Source of the DNA: an uncultured Oscillospiraceae bacterium
GTDB lineage: Bacteria > Bacillota > Clostridia > Oscillospirales > Acutalibacteraceae
Length of the DNA stretch: 5,920 bases
Assembly (NCBI GenBank): GCA_900552925.1
Contig: USBH01000108.1
Coordinates: 1-5,920, forward strand
Direction of reading: 5' to 3'
Part shown: in pieces, positions 1-5,920 of the stretch
How positions within the stretch are numbered: the stretch's first letter is position 1
Layout of the letters: each line of letters starts with the position of its first letter
The notes under the pieces: generated by a model
The model's input: the letters and a program-made list of their open reading frames with translations, nothing else
The model's database searches: none
Told to the model about the DNA's origin: nothing
Made by a program: the position numbers and the translations under genes

Positions 1-105
1 GCTCCAACAACTTACCTATGCGCCCCTTGGCCTGGCTCTCTCCCAAAGAAAAACTGGCTGCCTTCTTTGAATCTCTCTCTGTACAAAGTGTTTGACAAAC
101 CTACA
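1..105 (+). mobile_element. Right-end fragment of an insertion sequence (IS3/IS481-like ends)
   Basis: The first ~105 bases differ from the rest of the window: they are less GC-rich and carry, on the plus strand, the end of a transposase-like frame. The transposase stop (93-95) falls inside a short palindrome, GTTTGaCAAAC (90-100), and the sequence then runs to CCTACA (100-105). Read inward, the presumed end starts TGTAGGTTTGTC; TG...CA termini and a stop codon inside the terminal repeat are typical of compact IS3- and IS481-type elements. The left end is outside the window, so neither the inverted repeat nor a target duplication can be confirmed. The exact edge at 105 is inference. Confidence 0.5.
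3..95 (+). CDS. DDE (integrase-core) transposase, C-terminal fragment
   Basis: Frame 3 is open from the window edge to a TGA at 93-95 and gives 30 residues beginning SNNLPMRPLAWLSPKEKL and ending SVQSV. The pattern N-N-x-P-M-[RK]-x-L-x-[WFY]-x-[ST]-P-x-E resembles the tail of rve/DDE transposases, where a conserved 'RP..L.W.SP.E' block follows the catalytic glutamate. The catalytic core and the start lie outside the window. The stop codon is inside the putative IS terminus. The family (IS3, IS481 or a relative) cannot be decided from 30 residues, and a chance match in a short frame is not excluded. Confidence 0.5.
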   Translation, partial: SNNLPMRPLAWLSPKEKLAAFFESLSVQSV

Positions 106-298
106 TTTTTACCGGAAATCCTCGAATTTCCGAGCGTCTGGCGCAGGCCGGCATGATGTACGCATCGCCGAGGGCGAAGCCGCGAATCCTGTCGTTGCAG
201 TAGTAGTCGCCGCAGTCGTCGACCACCGGCGCGCTGCGCGCCATGCCGTAGGGGTACAGGACCTCCGGCTTTGTGGATGTGAGCAGATGTTGCTTCAT
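101..298 (-). CDS. Hypothetical protein, probably truncated by the IS insertion
   Basis: This 65-codon frame starts MKQHLLTSTKPEVLYPYG. I do not recognise the family. An AAGGAG site (310-315) lies 11 nt before the ATG, and it begins 61 nt after the DUF2344 gene on the same strand, so it may be the third cistron of that operon. Third codon positions are mostly G or C, as in the neighbouring genes, except over the last dozen codons. Its TAG stop (101-103) and last Met come from sequence I assign to the IS end, so the natural protein was probably longer and its 3' part lies beyond the element. Visible features are an acidic/Cys patch (VDDCGDYYCND, about residues 26-36) and no clear membrane segment. 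It could instead be a short chance frame. Confidence 0.45.
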   Translation of the reverse strand: MKQHLLTSTKPEVLYPYGMARSAPVVDDCGDYYCNDRIRGFALGDAYIMPACARRSEIRGFPVKM

Positions 299-318
299 GG
301 AGAAAACGTCTCCTTATA

Positions 319-338
319 TGCGCCCGCAGCCGGGCGCA
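319..338 (-). other. GC hairpin between the DUF2344 gene and the downstream ORF
   Basis: TGCGCCCG (319-326) and CGGGCGCA (331-338) form an 8-bp perfect stem with a 4-nt loop. In minus-strand RNA it is followed directly by UAUAAGGAG, the ribosome binding site of the next ORF, and not by a U-tract, so it is not a convincing terminator. It could be an intercistronic processing or stability element. Confidence 0.45.
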
Positions 339-359
339 GCTTCATTCTGTAATTTCCGG

Positions 360-996
360 TCACCGGAATTCGCGGAACGCGCCGTCGAACAGGCACGTCC
401 GCTCGACGCGCGCGAAAAGCGGGCGGCCGAGCTGCTTTTCCGCCGCATCGAGGAACAGCGTCGGGTTGATGCCGCCTTGGTTGCCCGCGGGCAGGCGGAC
501 CGTCATCGCGAGGCAGCCGTCCTCCGCGCGGAAGTCCATATCCGCAAAGTAGGGCCGGATATCCACCGTCCGCTCGCCCTTCTTCGTATGCTTCTGCACG
601 GGGAGCTCCGGCTGGGCGAGCACACCCTCCAGCGCCCGCTGCAGCGCGGCGGGGTCGTCCGTCTCGACACGCAGCACGTACTCGGCGTTCGCCACGTCGT
701 TCCCCTTCATTTCCGGCTCCGTGACCGCGTAGACGCGGATGTCGTGCGGCAGGCCGGCGTTCAGCTTTTCGATCAGCTCCGCGTACGGGATCTCCTCGAT
801 CAGGCGGATATCCATCGACTCGCGGCGGCCCTCAAAGCCGAGCGAAAGCGGTGCCGCAAAGGTCAAAAACACGTGCGGGTTGAAGCCCTCGGTGTACCAC
901 AGCGGCAGCTTCGCCTTGTGGAACGCGCGGGACATGCAGCGGTTCAGGTCGAGATGGGAAATATACCGCGCCGTGCCGGTTTTCGAAAACCAGACT

Positions 997-1013
<17 letters not shown>
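360..1013 (-). CDS. TIGR03936-family radical SAM-linked protein (DUF2344)
   Basis: The 217-residue product is recognised as the DUF2344 / 'radical SAM-linked' family, which in Clostridia is encoded next to, or fused to, a B12-binding-type radical SAM protein. No reaction is established for it that I know of. Its N-terminus shows the family blocks: R.WFSKTGTARYISHLDL (residues 6-23), a basic helix with MSRAFHKAKLP (28-37), EGFNPH (42-47), PLSLG (55-59) and ESMDI (65-69). No CxxxCxxC motif is present, so it is a partner and not an enzyme of the radical SAM class. I chose TTG at 1013 as the start: a strong AAGGGAGGG site (1021-1029) sits 7 nt upstream, and translation begins right at the conserved N-terminus (MRKDVRVWFSKTG). 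A longer frame from an ATG at 1091 would add 26 Arg/Ala-rich residues without family support. The start lies inside the 3' end of the upstream radical SAM gene (17-nt overlap), which suggests coupled translation and equal amounts of both proteins. Confidence 0.9.
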
Positions 1014-2847
<1,834 letters not shown>

Positions 2848-2894
2848 TGGATCTCCCCCATATATTTTATAGTATAACTTAACATTGCCTCTTT

Positions 2895-2928
2895 GCTTTC
2901 CGGCGCGCCGGCAGAGCCGGCCGAAAGC
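2895..2928 (-). other. Hairpin in the 5' leader of the radical SAM gene
   Basis: GCTTTCG (2895-2901) pairs with CGAAAGC (2922-2928). After a 5-nt bulge (2902-2906), GCCGGC (2907-2912) pairs with GCCGGC (2916-2921) around a 3-nt loop. This makes a 13-bp bulged hairpin inside the ~120-nt leader, about 48 nt before the start codon. No U-tract follows on the minus strand, so it does not look like an intrinsic terminator. No cobalamin-riboswitch B12 box is visible. Its role is unknown; mRNA stability or binding by a regulator are possibilities. Confidence 0.45.
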
Positions 2929-2974
2929 CCGCGTCAAACGCCTTTTTTCCGGCCTTTCGCGCGCCGCGCGACCT

Positions 2975-3003
2975 ATTATACCACACTTCCCCCCGTTTCA
3001 CAA
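2975..3003 (-). promoter_or_regulatory. Sigma-70/SigA-type promoter for the radical SAM operon
   Basis: On the minus strand TTGTGA (3003-2998) is separated by exactly 17 nt from a perfect TATAAT (2980-2975), and the -10 box is preceded by TGG, an extended -10. Transcription would start near 2968, giving a leader of about 120 nt to the ATG at 2847. It lies downstream of the hppA terminator hairpin, so the radical SAM pair probably has its own transcript. A second AT-rich stretch nearer the gene (TATACT, 2876-2871) lacks a credible -35. Confidence 0.75.
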
Positions 3004-3068
3004 CTCGGATTCTGAACGAATTCCGGCCGGCATCCGGGCATTTTCTGCACAGGGCGTGCAAACGGGAA

Positions 3069-3095
3069 CGGCCCTCCGGAAAACCCGGAGGGCCG
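3069..3095 (-). terminator. Hairpin terminator downstream of hppA
   Basis: CGGCCCTCCGG (3069-3079) and CCGGAGGGCCG (3085-3095) form an 11-bp perfect GC-rich stem with a 5-nt loop, which on the minus strand reads GUUUU. It lies about 60 nt after the hppA stop. The minus-strand tail is UUCCCGUUUGC, an imperfect U-tract, so release may be partial. No T-tract follows on the plus strand. A small hairpin (3098-3110, GCCGC-TGT-GCGGC) sits directly beside it. Confidence 0.65.
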
Positions 3096-3153
3096 AAGCC
3101 GCTGTGCGGCGGATTTACATTTCAGCCGGGAGAAGCCCGCGCCTGATTCCGAC

Positions 3154-5241
3154 TCAGTGGAAAACGGAGAACCAGACGAACAGCGAGGACATCAGCGAGG
3201 AGACGAGCGACACGACCGTGATCTGCGTGTTGATCGACGGGCCGGCCGTATCCTTGAACGGGTCGCCCACCGTGTCGCCGATCACCGCGGCCTTGTGGAC
3301 CTTGCTGCCCTTGCCGCCCTCTGCGCCGGACTCGATGTACTTCTTCGCGTTGTCCCACAGGCCGCCCGCGTTCGACATGAACAGGGCGATCAGCAGGCCG
3401 CTGACGATGTTGCCGAGCAGGAAGCCGCCGATGGCCAGCGGGCCGCCGATAAAGCCGACGGCAATCGTCGCCGCAATGCTCATCAGGCCGGCCGGGATCA
3501 GCTCCCGCAGCGCGCCGGACGTCGCGATGTCGATGCACTTGCCGTATTCGGGCTTCACGCCCTTCCTGCCCTCGCGCAGGCCGGGGATCGAATCGAACTG
3601 GCGGTGGATCTCCTGCACCATCCGCTGGGCGTTTTTGTCGACGCCGAGGATCAGCATGGCCGAGAAGACCGCCGGGACGGCGGCGCCGATCAGCACGCCG
3701 AAGAACACGGTCGGCGACATGATGTCAAAGCCCGTGATCAGCGCGCGGCCCGCCGCTTCGAGCGCGCCGTTGACCTCCGCCATGAAGGCGCCGAGCAGGG
3801 AGATGACGGTCAGGCCGGCCGCCGCGATCGAGAAGCCCTTCGTCACGGCCTTCACCGTGTTGCCCGCGCTGTCCAGCTCATCCGCCGTGCGGATCGTCTC
3901 CTCGCCGAGGCCGCCCATTTCCGCAAGGCCGCGGGCGTTGTCGACGATCGGCCCGTAAGCGTCGTTCGAGATGATCATGCCGACGATCGAAAGCATGCCG
4001 ACCGCCGCCATCGAGATGCCGAAAACCGCGTAGCCCTCACCCATCGGCTCGCAGAGCTTATAGGCGACGAGCGCGGAAACCGCTATGCCCACCATGGCGG
4101 GCAGTGCGGAAATGAAGCCGTAGGAGATACCGGAAAGCACGGTGAAGGCCGGGCCGGAGCCGGACGCATGCGCCACCCTGCGCACGATCGGCTTCGAGTC
4201 GTCCGTGAAATAGTCCGTCGTGATGCCGATGATCACGCCGACCAGCAGGCCGACGGCCGAAGCGCCCCAGATCCGCCAGGAGAAGCCCTCGAAGATCGCG
4301 GTCGCCGCCGCGGTGAGCGCCAGGAAAATGCCGGTCGTCACGTAGGTGGAGGAATTCAGCGCGCGGGTCGGGTTTCCGTTCTTGCCGATCCGCGCCGTGG
4401 CGATGCCGATGACCGACGCCAGCAGGCCGAGAATCGCGTAGCAGAACACCATGGAGATGTTGGCGAACGCGCCGCCGGAAAGCGACTGCGCGATCACGAG
4501 CGCCGAGGCCATCGCGGCCACGTTCGAGTCAAACAGGTCGGCGCCCATGCCGGCCACGTCGCCCACGTTGTCGCCGACGTTATCGGCAATGACGGCCGGG
4601 TTGCGCGGGTCGTCCTCCGGGATGCCCAGCTCCACCTTGCCGGTCAGGTCCGCCGAAATATCCGCGGTCTTCGTGAAGATGCCGCCGCCCGCCTTGGCGA
4701 ACAGGGCGAGCGAGCTCGCGCCGAAGGAGAAGCCCAGGAGAATGCCGGAATCCCCTGTGAGCATCAGCACGACCGCGACGCCGAGCAGCGAGAAGCCGAC
4801 GACGAGCAGGCCCATGACTGCGCCGCCGCGGAAGCCGATCAAAAACGCCGGCTTGATGCCCTTCTGCGCGCCCTCCGCCGTTCTGGCGTTCGAGAGCGTC
4901 GCCACCAGAATGCCGATCTTGCCCGCGATGGCCGAGAGGACCGTGCCCGCGATATAGGCAACGGCCATCGCCGCGTTTTCAAGCGGGTTCCCCTGCCAGA
5001 TCGGAGACGGCAGCAGAGCGAGGATCACGAGGGCCGCCACCAGCGCAAATTTGGCGAGGATTTTGTACTCCCGCCGCATAAAGGTGTTCGCGCCCTCCCG
5101 AATCAGCGCGGAAACCTCCTGGATCCTCGCGTTGCCGGTCTTCTGCTTTTTGACCCACAAATACAGGTAGGCCGCAAAGGCAAAGGCCACGGCGACGGTG
5201 AGGAACGACAGCCCGTAGAACAGAGACAACTGACTTTCCAT
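3154..5241 (-). CDS. hppA: Membrane-bound, K+-independent H+-pumping pyrophosphatase (V-type PPase)
   Basis: HppA hydrolyses pyrophosphate from biosynthesis to phosphate and uses the energy to pump ions across the cytoplasmic membrane. At 695 residues it has full bacterial family length, and about 16 hydrophobic segments cover most of it. The Mg-PPi-binding loops are intact: KTADISADLTGK (191-202), EDDPRNPAVIADNVGDNVGD (209-228), AGMGADLFD (230-238), NDAYGPIVDNARGLAEM (426-442), SNAGGLWDNAKKYIE (623-637) and KAAVIGDTVGDPFKDTAGPS (650-669). K464 and T467 in GNTVKAVTKGF occupy the positions that in K+-dependent enzymes are Ala and Gly/Ala, so this should be K+-independent and therefore, by family rule, an H+ pump. 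The ion-gate position usually held by Glu (ADLFE) is D238 here. The ATG at 5241 is the first possible start, because an in-frame TAA lies three codons upstream; an AGAAGGG site is 13 nt away. The gene is monocistronic, with its own promoter, long structured leader and terminator. Confidence 0.96.
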   Translation of the reverse strand: MESQLSLFYGLSFLTVAVAFAFAAYLYLWVKKQKTGNARIQEVSALIREGANTFMRREYKILAKFALVAALVILALLPSPIWQGNPLENAAMAVAYIAGTVLSAIAGKIGILVATLSNARTAEGAQKGIKPAFLIGFRGGAVMGLLVVGFSLLGVAVVLMLTGDSGILLGFSFGASSLALFAKAGGGIFTKTADISADLTGKVELGIPEDDPRNPAVIADNVGDNVGDVAGMGADLFDSNVAAMASALVIAQSLSGGAFANISMVFCYAILGLLASVIGIATARIGKNGNPTRALNSSTYVTTGIFLALTAAATAIFEGFSWRIWGASAVGLLVGVIIGITTDYFTDDSKPIVRRVAHASGSGPAFTVLSGISYGFISALPAMVGIAVSALVAYKLCEPMGEGYAVFGISMAAVGMLSIVGMIISNDAYGPIVDNARGLAEMGGLGEETIRTADELDSAGNTVKAVTKGFSIAAAGLTVISLLGAFMAEVNGALEAAGRALITGFDIMSPTVFFGVLIGAAVPAVFSAMLILGVDKNAQRMVQEIHRQFDSIPGLREGRKGVKPEYGKCIDIATSGALRELIPAGLMSIAATIAVGFIGGPLAIGGFLLGNIVSGLLIALFMSNAGGLWDNAKKYIESGAEGGKGSKVHKAAVIGDTVGDPFKDTAGPSINTQITVVSLVSSLMSSLFVWFSVFH

Positions 5242-5254
5242 ACAACATTACCAA

Positions 5255-5261
5255 CCCTTCT
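5255..5261 (-). promoter_or_regulatory. Ribosome binding site of hppA, with unusually long spacing
   Basis: AGAAGGG lies 13 nt before the hppA ATG, longer than the usual 5-9 nt. A second ATG (5248-5246), in another frame, is 6 nt from the same site, which is optimal spacing. The hppA frame cannot extend upstream because of the in-frame TAA, so this is either a weak site or one with competing starts. Confidence 0.5.
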
Positions 5262-5324
5262 GAAAGAGATTTCGAAAAGGGGAAAGTCCTGCCGCGCGCC
5301 CGCAGCGCCGCCTCTGCCGAAAGC

Positions 5325-5362
5325 AAAAGCGGCAGGCCCGGAAATCGGACCTGCCGGCTTTT
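5325..5362 (-). terminator. Terminator-like hairpin inside the hppA leader (possible attenuator)
   Basis: In minus-strand RNA, AAAAGCCGGCAGGUCC pairs with GGGCCUGCCGCUUUU around a 7-nt loop, with one bulged C and one G-U pair. The A-rich arm and U-rich arm flank a GC core and the RNA continues GCUUUC. It lies about 100 nt after the predicted hppA transcription start and 84 nt before the ATG. That is where an attenuator would sit. On the plus strand the same structure is followed by only TTTT within the stem, so it could also act on transcripts from the other side, but no plus-strand gene feeds into it here. Confidence 0.6.
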
Positions 5363-5377
5363 CATGCGCACAAAGGC

Positions 5378-5461
5378 CGCAACGCCCCGCGCGCCACTAC
5401 AGCTTAACCGGAATAAATAGAGACGCCGTTGCGCTCTATGACAGACTCCACCCCTTATTCC
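5378..5461 (-). ncRNA. Candidate cis-regulatory RNA in the hppA leader (pseudoknotted fold)
   Basis: The start of the predicted leader can form a compact fold. P1: GGAAUAA (5461-5455) with UUAUUCC (5416-5410). P2, stacked directly on P1: AUAGAG-CGC (5439-5431) with GCG-U-CUCUAU (5426-5417), with one bulged U and an AACG loop. A 15-nt G-rich strand (5454-5440) bulges between P1 and P2. CGCAACG at the tip of P2 (5433-5427) is perfectly complementary over 7 nt to CGUUGCG (5384-5378), giving a possible pseudoknot or an alternative pairing. The terminator-like hairpin follows. This layout matches a riboswitch-type aptamer plus expression platform, but I do not recognise a known class and there is no covariation evidence from one sequence. 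Confidence 0.4.
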
Positions 5462-5470
5462 ATATTATAG

Positions 5471-5499
5471 AGTATAGGCCTGTGCTTTGGAATTGTCAA
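5471..5499 (-). promoter_or_regulatory. Strong SigA-type promoter of hppA
   Basis: On the minus strand a perfect TTGACA (5499-5494) is followed after 17 nt by TATACT (5476-5471). An A7 run (5510-5504) just upstream resembles an UP element. A perfect TATAAT also lies two bases further on (5469-5464) but is 24 nt from TTGACA, so the first box is preferred. Transcription would start near 5464-5461, leaving a leader of about 220 nt before the hppA ATG. Confidence 0.8.
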
Positions 5500-5511
5500 C
5501 TGATTTTTTTA

Positions 5512-5872
5512 CACGCTCGCCGATTTTTTATTCATTCGTGACGACGGCAAAACGCGCGCCGCGCGGCCTCTCGTCGTCCCTTTGCGCTTTCGCCCGGCCG
5601 TGCGGATGCGTTTTCCGCGCAAGGAAACGCCTTATCCCGCCGTTTTCGCGCTGTACGGCGCTGTTTTGCGGCCAATCGCTTAAATTTGTTCCATTTTGCC
5701 GCCTATTTGAGAAACTTTGCGTTTTCTTTTTCGATAAAAGAACCTTTCCTTGGCAAATGCTACGAAAATCCTTTTTTATGGAAAAACTTCGCGTATTACC
5801 TATTGATAAAAAAACAAATTTGAAGTAAAATTTACTCAGCCTGTCGAGAAACCCGGTCTACCTATATAAGTA
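5512..5872. other. Region without a supportable gene
   Basis: This stretch of about 360 bases upstream of the hppA promoter turns from GC-rich (to about 5670) to clearly AT-rich (5680-5872). An open plus-strand frame from a TTG at 5487 to 5828 overlaps the hppA promoter, has no ribosome binding site and encodes an Arg/Phe/Cys-rich product without family character, so I reject it. Minus-strand frames are broken by many stops near the right end. The only local structure I see is an inverted repeat, AGTAAA-A-TTTACT (5824-5836), of unknown role. No tRNA, rRNA or CRISPR repeat is visible. Confidence 0.6.
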
Positions 5873-5920
5873 CTGTCTCTTATACACATCTCCGAGCCCA
5901 CGAGACTGCAGCTAATCTCG
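5873..5920 (+). other. Illumina Nextera adapter (artifact, not genomic)
   Basis: CTGTCTCTTATACACATCT (5873-5891) is the 19-bp Tn5 mosaic end used in Nextera libraries. It is followed by CCGAGCCCACGAGAC (5892-5906), the Nextera read-2 side adapter, then an 8-base index TGCAGCTA (5907-5914) and ATCTCG (5915-5920), the start of the P7-side sequence. The order and spacing are exactly those of a library molecule read through its end. Genomic sequence therefore ends at 5872 at the latest. Confidence 0.98.

Noticed and set aside
113..132. CGGAAAT...ATTTCCG hairpin near the IS edge as a terminator
   Set aside because: Seven base pairs without a T-tract on the plus strand; on the minus strand it is followed by GTAAAAATG. 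Too weak to call.
92..352. Plus-strand frame across the small truncated ORF
   Set aside because: It lies opposite the better supported minus-strand ORF and spans the presumed IS edge; no ribosome binding site or family character.
2848..2968. Cobalamin riboswitch in the leader of the B12-binding radical SAM gene
   Set aside because: The leader is only ~120 nt and I see no B12-box-like conserved segment.
4979..5371. A 130-codon minus-strand frame from a GTG in the hppA leader running into hppA
   Set aside because: It overlaps hppA out of frame for over 260 nt, has no ribosome binding site at its start, and reads through the terminator-like hairpin; its Arg/Gly/Ala-rich product looks like a shadow.
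3157..5541. A 794-codon open frame on the plus strand opposite hppA
   Set aside because: It is the antisense shadow of a GC-rich gene: the product is mostly Arg/Asp/Glu/Ala/His with no domain, while the opposite strand encodes a complete, motif-rich pyrophosphatase.
5487..5828. A 113-codon plus-strand frame at the right end
   Set aside because: It starts with a TTG inside the hppA promoter, has no ribosome binding site, and its composition changes with the local AT content, as non-coding DNA would.

Overview
The window reads as part of a GC-rich, low-redundancy genome of the class Clostridia, probably a gut Oscillospirales/Ruminococcaceae-type bacterium. This is inferred from three things: the linked pair of a B12-binding-type radical SAM protein and a DUF2344 'radical SAM-linked' protein, clear Shine-Dalgarno sites with a TTG start, and a membrane pyrophosphatase. 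No taxonomic marker gene is present, so the assignment is only a family-level guess. All convincing host genes lie on the minus strand; the long open frames opposite them on the plus strand are high-GC shadows.

Layout, left to right. Positions 1-105 look like the right end of an insertion sequence: the last ~30 residues of a DDE-type transposase on the plus strand, with its stop codon inside a terminal sequence that ends ..CCTACA. Next to it, a minus-strand ORF with a good ribosome binding site starts at 298 and runs into the IS end, where it stops; it is probably a gene cut off by the insertion. Then come two translationally overlapping minus-strand genes. The radical SAM protein (2847 to 997) is upstream and the DUF2344 partner (1013 to 360) starts at a TTG codon 17 bases before the upstream gene ends. 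A near-consensus promoter (2975-3003) and a ~120-nt leader with a hairpin precede the pair.

Positions 3154-5241 encode a 695-residue membrane-bound proton-pumping pyrophosphatase (HppA) whose residues K464/T467 mark the K+-independent subfamily. It is followed by a hairpin terminator (3069-3095) and preceded by a strong promoter (TTGACA-17-TATACT, 5471-5499). Between promoter and start codon lies a ~220-nt leader. It can fold into a closing stem, a bulged hairpin and a 7-bp loop-to-downstream pseudoknot, and then into a strong terminator-like hairpin (5325-5362). This arrangement suggests a cis-acting RNA controlling hppA and is the most likely undescribed element here.

Positions 5500-5872 hold no gene I can support. 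The final 48 bases (5873-5920) are not biological: they are the Illumina Nextera transposon mosaic end, adapter and an i7 index, so the contig ends in untrimmed adapter. The other end lies inside an IS, which is a common place for assemblies to break.

Functionally, the pyrophosphatase recovers energy from biosynthetic PPi as an ion gradient. The radical SAM/DUF2344 pair is conserved in Clostridia but, to my knowledge, has no established reaction. The two units appear to be separate transcripts.
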